A stretch of 64,000 bases of DNA from Nannocystis bainbridge. GTDB lineage: Bacteria; Myxococcota_A; Polyangia; Nannocystales; Nannocystaceae. This document shows, in pieces, positions 16,074 through 24,254 of the stretch; positions within the stretch are counted from its first letter, which is position 1, and the number at the start of each line of letters is the position of its first letter. The position numbers were made by a program, and so were the translations under genes. The notes below the pieces were generated by a model. The model was not told the origin of the DNA. It did no database searches and worked only from the letters and a program-made list of their open reading frames with translations. The stretch covers positions 1,547,724 to 1,611,723 of the forward strand of contig NZ_JAQNDL010000002.1 in the NCBI RefSeq assembly GCF_028368995.1. The letters are read 5' to 3'.

Positions 16074-16562
16074 TTACGCTGCGGCCCGGCTAAGGGCGAC
16101 CGCCCGAGGGAGCAGGCGGGCGTGCTCGGCGGAGCCGTAAGGCACGATCCGGCGCTCGGTGATCAGCCTGCACTCGGTGATCTCGATCGAGCTGTCCGCC
16201 CGCAGGCGCACCTCTCCGGCACCGGCCTTCGGCGCCTCACGTCGGCCCCGGCCTCGCGTTCGATAGTGGGTTCGCGGCGGGACCATCCGGCGCAGCGCCG
16301 GCCACTCGCGTTCGCTCCCGGCGTCGCGGTCCCGGCTCGTGCGCAGGCCGCGATCGAAGCGGCTCAGCAAGGACGGCGGCATGCCGATCGCGTGGGCGAA
16401 GTCTTTGATCTGTTCCCCGGACTCGCGGAGGCACCGGACGATCGCGGCGACCCTGCCCGGGGCCGTCGTCCATCGACGCCGGCCCCGGGTGTCCTCGCGG
16501 ATGCTCGCCACCTCCTCACGGGCGCGAGCGATGAAGTTTGTATTCGTAGGGACTTCTCTCAT
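16074..16562 (-). CDS. Small HTH-containing DNA-binding protein
   Basis: 162 aa. Residues about 48-75 (EQIKDFAHAIGMPPSLLSRF) have the pattern of a helix-turn-helix of the Cro/phage-repressor kind. The C-terminal 35 aa are beta-like and duplicated in the fragment downstream. The promoter gap in front holds an 18-bp perfect palindrome. Probably a regulator near the end of the mobile-element operon. Confidence 0.5.
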   Translation of the reverse strand: MREVPTNTNFIARAREEVASIREDTRGRRRWTTAPGRVAAIVRCLRESGEQIKDFAHAIGMPPSLLSRFDRGLRTSRDRDAGSEREWPALRRMVPPRTHYRTRGRGRREAPKAGAGEVRLRADSSIEITECRLITERRIVPYGSAEHARLLPRAVALSRAAA

Positions 16563-16622
16563 CTGTCTGTCTCTTCGGTCAGGCTGTTAGGGGTTGAAGG
16601 CGCCGGCGCGTGCTCGCATGAG

Positions 16623-16640
16623 CATGTCCGGCCGGACATG
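16623..16640. promoter_or_regulatory. 18-bp palindrome CATGTCCGGCCGGACATG
   Basis: Perfect palindrome of the window-wide CATGTCC-N4-GGACATG family, in the 80-base gap between two minus-strand element genes and about 60 bases before the start of the HTH gene. It could be an operator or a short intergenic hairpin. Confidence 0.55.
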
Positions 16641-16642
16641 AA

Positions 16643-17179
16643 CTAAGAGGCAGGGCGGACGGAGGGTTCGGGCTCGCGCTGCACCTGCTGCAGGCCCACG
16701 GGGAGCACGACGCCGGTTAGGATCCCGATCGCCAGGGGCCGGGGATCCTCGCGCTCGTATTCCTCGCCGGCCAGCTCGGCGAGCCGGGCGGGATCGGCCT
16801 CGAGCACCCACCGCGCCGCGATCGCGGCGGCCAGATTGGCCCCGAGCTCGATCCCGCGTAGCATGACCGGCTGCGCCGCCCAGGCGGCCCGCCACTCCGC
16901 GAGCAGGTCATCGATCACCTGCGTCACCCACTCCGGCGGCAGGCGCACGGGGCGGCCGAGGGCGGCCTCGATCTCTTGGGGGCTGAACTGCGGGGCGTCG
17001 TCAACCGCGTCGTCGGTCCAGGCGGCCATCTCCTTCGCGGCGGCGATCCTCGGCGGCCCGTCGCCGGCGGCGGGCCGGATCACGAAGCCACCCGTGGGGT
17101 TTCGCTTTCCCACGACCCACTTCTTCCCGCCGAGTCTCACGGCCTGTCCCTCACCGGGCGCGAATGGCTTTTCGGACAT
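16643..17179 (-). CDS. Unrecognised element protein, 178 aa
   Basis: Starts five bases after the helicase stop codon; the ATG itself lies within a GGACATGT motif. N-terminal 45 aa are beta-rich (AVRLGGKKWVVGKRNPTGGF), the middle has a helical segment (FSPQEIEAALGRPVRLPPEW) and the C-terminal third is Ala-rich and hydrophobic (ELGANLAAAIAARWVLEA, GILTGVVLPVGLQQV). No family recognised. Position suggests a partner of the replication module. Confidence 0.55.
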   Translation of the reverse strand: MSEKPFAPGEGQAVRLGGKKWVVGKRNPTGGFVIRPAAGDGPPRIAAAKEMAAWTDDAVDDAPQFSPQEIEAALGRPVRLPPEWVTQVIDDLLAEWRAAWAAQPVMLRGIELGANLAAAIAARWVLEADPARLAELAGEEYEREDPRPLAIGILTGVVLPVGLQQVQREPEPSVRPAS

Positions 17180-17183
17180 GTTC
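17174..17183. promoter_or_regulatory. GGACATGTTC motif over the start codon of the 178-aa gene
   Basis: Near-perfect copy of the GGACATGTCC core; on the minus strand it provides the ATG of the gene. Gap to the helicase stop is only a few bases, so it could act on translation initiation. Confidence 0.35.
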
Positions 17184-18539
17184 TTACAATCTCCTCTGCA
17201 GTACCGCGAAGCGGCGGAGGGCCTTCACGTAGGCCAGCCGGATCACCCCGGTCGCGCCGTGACGGTTCTTGGCGACCAGGATCTCGGCCGTGCCCGCGAC
17301 CTCCGCGAGCCTTTGCCGGTTCTGGGACGAGCCATCGATCAAGTAGAGCTCTTCACGGAACACGAACAGCGCCGCGGATGCGTCGTATTCGAGCCGGCCG
17401 CACTCCCGCAGATCGGCGAGCCCTGGCCGGTGCCCTTGACGTGCCTCGCTGGCGCGGTTCAGGGCCGCGATCACCAGAATGGGGATCGCCAGGTCCTTCG
17501 ACAGCCGCTTGAGGGCTCGGCTGATCTCGGCGACCTCGAGGTCGCGCCGCTCGTAGCCGCCCGGCGTCTCGGTCGCTTTGACCAGCTGGACGTAGTCCAG
17601 AACGATCAGGCCCATCCCGTCGGGGTTGAGCCGCCGCCACTCTCGGGCCCGCTCCTCGATCTGCGTGATCGTGAAGCTCTCGCAGTCGATCGACAGACGC
17701 CCGGCCGCGATCCGTTCGGCCGCGTCAAAAATCGCGTCGCTGGATTCGTCGTCCAGGATGCGGGCGGCGACCTTCTTTGCGTCGATGCCCGACTCTTGGG
17801 CCAGCAGCGCCTCGACCACCTCGGCCTCGGGCATTTCCAGCTCGATCAGCAGGACCGGCCGCACCGGATCGTCGCCCAGCTCGCGCTGGATGTTCCGGGG
17901 CACCGCGAGCGCGCGGGCGACCTGCAGCGCGAGGGAGGTCTTGCCATGCCCTGGCCTCCCACCGAGGACGTAGACGTTGCCCGGCCGCATCCCGCCGACC
18001 ATCTCGTCGATCTGCGGGATGCCCCACGACAAGCGCGGCGGCGGTCCCTCTTTCCACGCGCGGAAGAGGTCGGCGATCGCATCGCGGGCCGTCCGGAGGC
18101 CGGTCCCGTCCCGGCGGGTCTCGGCCACGCGAGCCGCCCGGATCCGCAGCTCGGCCGGGTCGGCGTCGGGCGCCCCGCAGCGTTCGGCGAGGTCGAGCGC
18201 GGCGAACCGAAGCTCCCGCAGCGTACCCAGCCGCCGCAACTCGGCGGCGTGGCGCGGGAGCGTCGCGCGCGGCGCAGACGCGTCGGCGAGGCCACTCAGG
18301 TACACCAGATCGACGAGCTTGGGGTGGCGCTGGCGCAGCTCGGCGTCGACGGTCACCGGGTCGACCTGCACCCCGCGCGCCGCAAGCTCGCGGGCGGTCA
18401 TTACGATCTCCGCGAGGCCGCGCGCGGTGAAGTCCTCGGCGGGCCGGAGCGTCGCCACGGCATCGAGCGCCGCGGCACCGAAGACGAGCACCGCGCCCAC
18501 GACGGCGCGCTCGGTTGGCACGTGTGCCTGGCAGCTCAT
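17184..18539 (-). CDS. dnaB: DnaB-type replicative helicase
   Basis: 451 aa, the usual DnaB length. An N-terminal helical domain (about 1-150) leads to a RecA-like core with Walker A GGRPGHGKTS (about 193-202), Walker B LIVLDYVQL (about 311-319) and the DnaB-typical PILVIAALNRASE stretch. The enzyme unwinds DNA at replication forks as a hexamer. A second, element-borne copy suggests autonomous or phage-like replication, since hosts carry their own dnaB. Start overlaps the end of the sigma-like gene by 4 bases, showing operon coupling. Confidence 0.88.
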   Translation of the reverse strand: MSCQAHVPTERAVVGAVLVFGAAALDAVATLRPAEDFTARGLAEIVMTARELAARGVQVDPVTVDAELRQRHPKLVDLVYLSGLADASAPRATLPRHAAELRRLGTLRELRFAALDLAERCGAPDADPAELRIRAARVAETRRDGTGLRTARDAIADLFRAWKEGPPPRLSWGIPQIDEMVGGMRPGNVYVLGGRPGHGKTSLALQVARALAVPRNIQRELGDDPVRPVLLIELEMPEAEVVEALLAQESGIDAKKVAARILDDESSDAIFDAAERIAAGRLSIDCESFTITQIEERAREWRRLNPDGMGLIVLDYVQLVKATETPGGYERRDLEVAEISRALKRLSKDLAIPILVIAALNRASEARQGHRPGLADLRECGRLEYDASAALFVFREELYLIDGSSQNRQRLAEVAGTAEILVAKNRHGATGVIRLAYVKALRRFAVLQRRL

Positions 18540-19198
18540 CGGACCCCCGTCGCCGCTCGCAGCCGGCGCAGACCCGCGGCCCGAAGCACCATCACCCAGT
18601 TACGCGACAAGCTCAGGCGGGGGGCCATCTGCGACGGCGTGTCCCCGTGGGCGTGCCACAGCACGATCTGGCGCGTGCGCGGGTCCAGTCGCGAGAACGC
18701 CTCCCGCACCTGCTCGAAGCGACGCTGGTCCTCGACTCGTTCATCGAGCGGCCGGGCGTCACGATCCGGCGGCCCGCCCAGACGTTCCTCGCACTCGCGG
18801 CTTTCGCCATCGCGGCCCCGGCCCCGCCTGCCCCATGCGCCAGGGCCGATCCGACGCGAGCGCGCCTGATCTTCCTCGGACCGCGACCACCAGGGTTGCG
18901 CCGCGCCCTCGCCGAATTGCCTCGCTTGAGCGCGCAGCGCGTCACGCAGGCGCCAGCGCGCCCACGTGGTCCAGCGCGAACCGCAGTCGGGTTGATACGA
19001 GCGTGCGGCGCTCAAGAGTGCCTCGCCGACCACCTCCTCGGCCTCGTCCGCGGCGAGGCCGATCCGCGGCGCCAGGGCGCGCGCGTGATTGAGGGCGACG
19101 CGATACACCGCGGCGACGAGGGCCGCCTCGCCGCGGCGCCGGTCTACGCGAAGCAGCGCGACCAGGGTCGCCTCGAGCTCTCGCTCCAGGGTCAGCAC
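18536..19198 (-). CDS. Sigma-70-family-like factor of mobile element
   Basis: 220 aa from a GTG. The N-terminal half (residues about 30-95, GLAADEAEEVVGEALLSAA then RWTTWARWRLRDALRA) resembles sigma region 2; the last 55 aa (FSRLDPRTRQIVLWHAHGDT, then NWVMVLRAAGLRRLR) resemble sigma region 4. A charged linker joins them. Such factors direct RNA polymerase to specific promoters. Start codon lies inside the end of the HTH gene and the end overlaps the helicase start. It may switch on late or excision genes of the element; that role is inference. Confidence 0.6.
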   Translation of the reverse strand: MLTLERELEATLVALLRVDRRRGEAALVAAVYRVALNHARALAPRIGLAADEAEEVVGEALLSAARSYQPDCGSRWTTWARWRLRDALRAQARQFGEGAAQPWWSRSEEDQARSRRIGPGAWGRRGRGRDGESRECEERLGGPPDRDARPLDERVEDQRRFEQVREAFSRLDPRTRQIVLWHAHGDTPSQMAPRLSLSRNWVMVLRAAGLRRLRAATGVR

Positions 19199-19623
19199 GG
19201 AGGGGCCTCCGCGCGGGGCCACCACGGCCGCGCGAGCAGCCGGTCGGCGAGCATGGACGCTGTCACGGTCGCCCGGGGCTCGGGCGGGGCGCCGGCGAGC
19301 CGGGCCGCCCGCCACCCGTCACGCGTCCACCAGCGCACGGCGGCGCGGTCCGGCCGGGGCAACGGCGCGAGCAGGCGGCGCAACCTCTCGAGCCCCACGT
19401 GACGGAGCACGCGCACCGCGGCGACCCGCTCGCCCGGCGCATCGGGGACGGCCGCGCCGATCGATTCTGCGGCGCGGAGCGGATCGGAGGCGCCCGCCAG
19501 CGTCCACCCGGTCATCAGGCGCCCGCCCACGCGACGCCGATCGCGGACGATCGCCCCCGCGGCTTCAAGCCGGCGCAGTTGCCGGTAAATCGTCGACCTG
19601 TCCACCCCGAGATCCTCGGCCAT
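19192..19623 (-). CDS. Winged-HTH regulator, start unclear
   Basis: 143 aa from the first ATG. It carries a winged helix-turn-helix: MAEDLGVDRSTIYRQLRRLE then AAGAIVRDRR. The helix normally preceding it (NGLLAYLRLRLADG) is coded in the same frame upstream, back to about 19719, but no ATG, GTG or TTG is there. The upstream gene reads the same bases in another frame until 19656. So either an unusual start, a programmed shift from the upstream gene, or a sequence error. Likely a regulator of element genes. Confidence 0.55.
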   Translation of the reverse strand: MAEDLGVDRSTIYRQLRRLEAAGAIVRDRRRVGGRLMTGWTLAGASDPLRAAESIGAAVPDAPGERVAAVRVLRHVGLERLRRLLAPLPRPDRAAVRWWTRDGWRAARLAGAPPEPRATVTASMLADRLLARPWWPRAEAPPC

Positions 19624-19655
19624 CGACGACGGCGTGGGCGCGGCCCAGCCGTCCG

Positions 19656-19940
19656 CTAGCCGCAGTCGGAGATAGGCGAGGAGGCCGTTCGACGGCGGCG
19701 CTTGCTGCTTTCGTAGGTTCGTAGCGCCAGCTCGCCGCAGGCTCGCGCGGCGCGGCGTGTCCGGGCGGACAGGTCGATCGCCGGGCCGCCGATGCCCCAC
19801 ACGAGCCACGGCCACGGGCCCGGGGCGACCGATCGCGTTTGGACCACATGGGGGCCGTCTACGGGCCCGAGAATCCAGACGCCCGACCCGGGCGCCGACT
19901 CCCGCCACGACTGCTTCTTCGGACCTGTCCCTTTGACCAC
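19656..19940 (-). CDS. Small unknown protein, 94 aa
   Basis: GTG start directly follows the stop of the upstream gene. The sequence (KKQSWRESAPGSGVWILGPV, then PWPWLVWGIGGPAIDLSARTR) is Trp-rich and basic. Not recognised. The last 25 aa overlap, in another frame, the probable first helix of the winged-HTH gene. Confidence 0.45.
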   Translation of the reverse strand: MVKGTGPKKQSWRESAPGSGVWILGPVDGPHVVQTRSVAPGPWPWLVWGIGGPAIDLSARTRRAARACGELALRTYESSKRRRRTASSPISDCG

Positions 19941-20957
19941 TCACGCGCCCCCCTCGACTTGTGCGCACCGCCACGCCGCAGCGAGCCCGACATCGCGTTC
20001 CTCCCAGGGCGACATGCCGCCCAGGGTCCGCGCGAGCCGCTCGGCGACGAGGAGCGCCGACTCCAGATCCGCACACTCCCGCGACCGGAGCGCGCCGTGG
20101 CTCGTCGCCGACGCCCGCCACGGCTCGCGGGACTCCGGCGAGGCCGGCCCCCTCACCTCGGCGCGGACGCCCGCGAACACCCGCACCAGCTCGCGCGAGT
20201 CGTCGGGCCGCTGCCACCCCGATCCAGGCGCCGACCCGGGCCAGGCCAGGCCCGCCGGGCCCGCCAGATCCCACGCGCGCCGCAACGACGCCGAGACGGC
20301 CCCGTCCCCCGCGCTCTCCGCTGCGCCGACGAGCGCGAGCACCTCGGCCTCGGCCTCGGACAGCTCGGGACCGCGACGGGCGGCGATCGTCGACCGGAGG
20401 AGGCCGGCCGACATCGCGTTCCGGCTCATACCGCGATCGAGGACCGCCAGCGACGCGACGCCCTCGGCGTCGAGCGGCGTGTCCAGGTCGAGCGTGACGA
20501 CGTGGCGCCCCCGGAGGCGGCCCGGGTCCAGCTCGCCGTGATAGGCGGTCTCGAAGGTGCCGAGCAGCGCCGACAGCTCGCCCACGCCCAAGGCCCTTGC
20601 GAGTTGCTCGCCGCTGCTATCCTCGAACGGCCGCGGGCCGTTGCGGCCGACGAACGCCGGCGAGCGGCGACCGACGAGCAGCGCTCGCGGGGCAACCGGC
20701 GCGGGCACTTCCCAAGCCGGCGAGCCGCCGACCTCGACCCAGCCCCACCCCGCGAGGGCCTCGGCGGCGCCCGGGGCTTGCAGGTCGACGTGGCCCAAGC
20801 CGAGGAACGCGGACAGGTCGCCACCACGGTCGCCGCCGCCGAGGTCGCGCGCGTGGGCGGGGCTGTAGCGCCCGAGCGGCGCGACGATCAGCCGCGGGGG
20901 CGACTCGGCGAGGCCGACCATCCACCAACCGCGCGCGACCAGCGGAGCGCGGACCAT
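19941..20957 (-). CDS. Unknown partner of PP2C-like phosphatase
   Basis: 338 aa, ATG overlapping the phosphatase stop (TGATG). No family recognised. It has a beta-rich N-terminal half with conserved-looking 'FVGRNGPRPFEDSSG' and a helical C-terminal half (SEAEAEVLALVGAAESAG). Because it is translated together with the phosphatase, it may be the substrate, the sensor or a scaffold. It sits centrally in the minus-strand operon of the element. Confidence 0.55.
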   Translation of the reverse strand: MVRAPLVARGWWMVGLAESPPRLIVAPLGRYSPAHARDLGGGDRGGDLSAFLGLGHVDLQAPGAAEALAGWGWVEVGGSPAWEVPAPVAPRALLVGRRSPAFVGRNGPRPFEDSSGEQLARALGVGELSALLGTFETAYHGELDPGRLRGRHVVTLDLDTPLDAEGVASLAVLDRGMSRNAMSAGLLRSTIAARRGPELSEAEAEVLALVGAAESAGDGAVSASLRRAWDLAGPAGLAWPGSAPGSGWQRPDDSRELVRVFAGVRAEVRGPASPESREPWRASATSHGALRSRECADLESALLVAERLARTLGGMSPWEERDVGLAAAWRCAQVEGGA

Positions 20958-21763
20958 CACAGCATCGCCTCCGCGTGCTCCGCACACGTTGCCCGCTGGG
21001 CGGCCCACGCGACTCCGAGGTCGTCGCAGTCGTTCGGGCGGGTGAGCAGCGCCCGGGCCATGACCGGGTCGCCGCAGAACGGGCGGAGCAGCCGCTCCGC
21101 GAGCGGCGGCTCGTGGCGTAGGCCGTCGGTCGCCACGTACGCGCCGAGGACGGGCCCGTCCGCGTAGAGCATCGTCCGCAAGTCGCGGGCCGCGGCGGTC
21201 GGGCCCCGGCGAGCGTTGAGCGCGGCGAGCTCGACGTGGGTCTCGTTGAGCCGCTCGCCCGCCACGGCCTGAAAGTCCGCCCCGATCGGGTGCCGCGTCG
21301 CGTCGCCCCGGACGACGGTCGCCGCCGGCGCGACGATCCCCCAGGCCCCATCGCCCGAGCACCAGATCGCCGTCCAGGTGACCGTCACCACCGCGAGGAC
21401 GATCGTTGTCGCCAGCGCCCGCGCGGCGGTCTCGCGCTGAAGCTCGCTCCAAATCCCATGCAGACCGTGATGAAGCGCCGCGCAGGCTTGCGCCCGCGTG
21501 TCGCACGGCCCGGCCCCGCGCCGCAGGGCGGCCATCGCCCCTTCCGCCGTCAGCTCGGCGGCGAGGTAGGCGCCCACGTGCGCATGCGATGCCAGACCGT
21601 CCACGAGGGTCACGCCGTCGGCGACCGCGAGCACGACACCCTCGGAATGGGATCGCATCGTCGCATGGTCCTGCGGCACGAGGCCGCGGGCGGCCTTTGC
21701 CCCCGGCGCGGTCATGCAAGCCGCGTAAAAGTCGCGGGACAACCTCAGCGGTTCCGGCCACAT
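20957..21763 (-). CDS. PP2C-like protein phosphatase
   Basis: 268 aa. PP2C-family features: QDHATMRSHSEGVVLAVADG near residues 31-50 (the conserved VADG Asp), ALATTIVLAVVTVTWTAIWC followed by SGDGAWGI (metal-site Gly-Asp-Gly), and YVATDGL later. These phosphatases use two metal ions to remove phosphate from Ser/Thr. The start at ATG (MWPEPLRL) is preferred; a GTG two codons upstream is possible. Linked by overlapping codons to the unknown gene downstream and 2 bases behind the repeat-domain gene upstream. A phosphatase between integrase and sigma-like factor is unusual. Confidence 0.65.
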   Translation of the reverse strand: MWPEPLRLSRDFYAACMTAPGAKAARGLVPQDHATMRSHSEGVVLAVADGVTLVDGLASHAHVGAYLAAELTAEGAMAALRRGAGPCDTRAQACAALHHGLHGIWSELQRETAARALATTIVLAVVTVTWTAIWCSGDGAWGIVAPAATVVRGDATRHPIGADFQAVAGERLNETHVELAALNARRGPTAAARDLRTMLYADGPVLGAYVATDGLRHEPPLAERLLRPFCGDPVMARALLTRPNDCDDLGVAWAAQRATCAEHAEAML

Positions 21764-21765
21764 GG

Positions 21766-22113
21766 TCACGGGCTCCCGTCGGGTGAGTCGCCGGGCAGCC
21801 GCGCCGGCGCGGTGAGGGGGTCGCTCTCGACGCTTGCCCGACGGCCGTCCGCGTCGCCGACGAGGTCCGCCTCGGCGGGGTCCGCCTCGTACATCAACAC
21901 GGGGAACGCCCGGATCACGTAGCGCTCTTGCGGACCGGCGGGCACCTCGGCGACGACCGCGACGATCGGCTCGTGCAGGTCGGGCAGCTCGTGATCCTCG
22001 GCTACTTCGACCGCGGCAGCGCTGGCCGACTCGGCGAACCGGATCTCGTCGATCTTGAACCTCGCGATCGTGACGCGATAGGGACACTCGGGGTTGTCGG
22101 GGCAGGAGTTCAT
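21766..22113 (-). CDS. Single-copy 'RVT-domain' protein of unknown function
   Basis: 115 aa. It contains one copy of a domain seen twice in the next gene upstream: PYRVTIARFKIDEIRFAESA, a helical EVAEDHEL and YVIRAFPVLMYEADPAE. The N-terminus has CPDNPEC, perhaps a metal site. Start taken at the ATG of MNSCPDN. The domain is not recognised; spacing to the phosphatase is 2 bases. Confidence 0.5.
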   Translation of the reverse strand: MNSCPDNPECPYRVTIARFKIDEIRFAESASAAAVEVAEDHELPDLHEPIVAVVAEVPAGPQERYVIRAFPVLMYEADPAEADLVGDADGRRASVESDPLTAPARLPGDSPDGSP

Positions 22114-22188
22114 GAGCAGCTCTTCCGGTGGGTCACGAATAGCGACACGTCGATCAGGTGTTCGAGGCTCACGACGCGGCAAGGGCAT

Positions 22189-22710
22189 TCAGGCGCCATG
22201 CTTTTCCCCGTCCTCGCTGCGGTCCGGCCCTTCGGCCTCCGCTTCGTAAACGACCGCGGGATAGGCCCGAATGCGGAACCGCGACGGCGCCCCCCCCGGC
22301 GGCGCGACGGTCACGACCACGGGCCCGAGCACCGCGTCGAGTTCGTAATCATCGGCGACCGCCTCGGCGGCCTCCTGCGGGCTCTCGGCCCGTTGGACCA
22401 CGTCGATCCCGTGCTTAGGCGCGGTGACACGGAACAGCCGCGGAGCGTCCTTCGGCTCAAGCTCAGGCAAGGCCGCGAGCGGGCCAGCGAGACGCCGCGC
22501 CCGGTAGAGGGGCACGGGCAGCACGCTGATCTCGTACATGTAACCCGGCTCGCCCTCGGCGGCCACGTTGACGTGCAGAGTAGCGAGGCTGTCGCCGAGC
22601 TCGTGTTTCTCGGCGAAGAGTTCGGCGGCCGCCTCCGGGCTCGCAGCGTCGATCGTCTCGGCGCTGTCCAGAAACGTCACTCGGTAAGGGCGGCACGGGC
22701 AGCGGGTCAC
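22189..22710 (-). CDS. Double 'RVT-domain' protein of unknown function
   Basis: 173 aa; GTG overlaps the integrase stop (GTGA). Two copies of one domain: residues about 8-75 (PYRVTFLDSAETIDAASPEA, helix AELFAEKHEL, strand YMYEISVLPVPLYRARR) and about 88-165 (LFRVTAPKHGIDVVQRAESP, helix EAVADDYEL, strand RFRIRAYPAVVYEAEAE). N-terminal CPC resembles the Cys pair of the single-domain neighbour. A compact alpha/beta adaptor is my guess; no family recognised. Confidence 0.55.
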   Translation of the reverse strand: MTRCPCRPYRVTFLDSAETIDAASPEAAAELFAEKHELGDSLATLHVNVAAEGEPGYMYEISVLPVPLYRARRLAGPLAALPELEPKDAPRLFRVTAPKHGIDVVQRAESPQEAAEAVADDYELDAVLGPVVVTVAPPGGAPSRFRIRAYPAVVYEAEAEGPDRSEDGEKHGA

Positions 22711-24149
22711 GATGCCCCCCTCTTGCGCATGCCGAGGGCGGCCACCTGCTCGGCGGCCCGCCTCGCGCCCTCGCTCTCGGCTCCTTCGCCGTAGACGCGG
22801 AGCGTCGTCCGGGGGTTCGTGTGGCCAAGCGCCATCATGATCCCCATCAGGTCGACGTTGCACGCCAGTGCTCGATGCGTGAACGTGTGGCGCATGTCGT
22901 GCGCCGTCCGCCGCTCGATCCCCGCGAGCGCACAAGCTCTCTCGAGGAAGCGGTTAACCGCCGTCTCCAACGCTTCGAGCGTGCGCCCGTCGAACAGCGG
23001 CCCCTCGCCGACGAGGCGACCCTGGAAGGCGGCGACCTCCCGGGCTTCCTCGTCCAGATAGATGATCCGCGCAACGTGGGTCTTGGTCTCGGGCAGGTGG
23101 ACGCGCCCCTCGGGTCGCAGGTCGGCGACCTCCGTCCGCGAGGTCTCACCGATGCGAGCGCCGCTGAAGAGCAGCAGGCGGGCCACAACTGCGGGCGCGA
23201 CGTAGTAGGCGAGCGACGGACCGGTGCGTTTCCTCTGCACCCCTTCGCGGATTCGCTGGATCAGCAGAAAGTTAATGGCGTCGCGCAGAGGCGCCATGTC
23301 GGTCTCGTCCACGGGCTTTGGCCGCTCGCGGACGTTCCGGGCCTCGACGTTCTCGGTCGGATCGAACCCCAGCTTGATCCGCTTCTTCGTCGCCACGAAC
23401 GCGAGCAGCGTCCGCAACCGGTGCAGGAGCAGGTAGGCCGTTCCCTTGCTCAGCTCGTGGGCCTTCTCTGCTTCGAGCGTGTTTCGCTTCGGCGAGAGGT
23501 AGTGAAACCACGCCTCCACGTTCTCGTCGTTGAGCTCGCCGAGTGGGATGTCGCCAAACAGTCGCCCCTCGGGGTCGCCGACCGGGACGTCCAGCTTGGT
23601 CTCGAGGTACCCGTAGCTCTCGGCGGTCTTCTCGGAGGCGTCCTTGCGCTGGGCGCGGCGCTCCAAGCTGTCGACCCAATGCGCTGCCGCGAGGCGCAGC
23701 GGCGACGCGATGGTGAGGGGCGCGAGCGCCCGCGGGTTCTTGGGCTTTCGCGGGCGGGGCTGCGCGCCGGGCCTCGGCGCCTGCGGCTGCGGCGGCGTTT
23801 CGCCGTCCGGCCGCGCGACGGTCGGCACGGTCTCCACGGGCAAGCCCAGGCGTCGCGCGAAGGCGCAGACCGAGCGCAACTGCGTGAGCGCGGCGTACGC
23901 GACCTTCGCCCCCCGGTGCTCCGATAGGTGCGCGTACCAGGCGAGCTCGGTCTTGGGGTTGAGCTGCTCGATCGGCAGGTCCGCGATCGAGCCGGCGGGG
24001 TCCTCGCAGCACCGCAGCTTGGGCACGAGCACGCTGCGGCACCACGTCACGGTGGTCCGCTTGACCTCGGCCGGCGTGCCGTCCGCGCGGGGAGCCGCGC
24101 GAGACTCCATGTCGGCGAGCCAGCGCGCCGTGGCTTCCCCCACGGTCAT
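22707..24149 (-). CDS. Tyrosine recombinase (integrase)
   Basis: 480 aa. C-terminal catalytic domain with Arg in SGARIGE (about 332), HDMRHTF (His 417, Arg 420), His in ALGHTNPRTT (about 443) and nucleophile Tyr in LRVYGEG (about 453). N-terminal 160 aa form the usual SAM-like core-binding region (TVGEATARWLADM). The ATG behind CCGGAGG is chosen; the frame also runs back into the tRNA gene. It lies directly behind tRNA-Arg in the same direction, the standard layout for elements that insert into a tRNA 3' end. Confidence 0.88.
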   Translation of the reverse strand: MTVGEATARWLADMESRAAPRADGTPAEVKRTTVTWCRSVLVPKLRCCEDPAGSIADLPIEQLNPKTELAWYAHLSEHRGAKVAYAALTQLRSVCAFARRLGLPVETVPTVARPDGETPPQPQAPRPGAQPRPRKPKNPRALAPLTIASPLRLAAAHWVDSLERRAQRKDASEKTAESYGYLETKLDVPVGDPEGRLFGDIPLGELNDENVEAWFHYLSPKRNTLEAEKAHELSKGTAYLLLHRLRTLLAFVATKKRIKLGFDPTENVEARNVRERPKPVDETDMAPLRDAINFLLIQRIREGVQRKRTGPSLAYYVAPAVVARLLLFSGARIGETSRTEVADLRPEGRVHLPETKTHVARIIYLDEEAREVAAFQGRLVGEGPLFDGRTLEALETAVNRFLERACALAGIERRTAHDMRHTFTHRALACNVDLMGIMMALGHTNPRTTLRVYGEGAESEGARRAAEQVAALGMRKRGAS

Positions 24150-24254
24150 GTGCGCGACCTCCGGCGCTTGACCGTGGCGGATCTCCGCGAACAGTCCAGC
24201 CAGCCCGGCCGCTTCGATTAAACTGTCCAGCCCCCCTTGAGGGGGACTGGTTCC

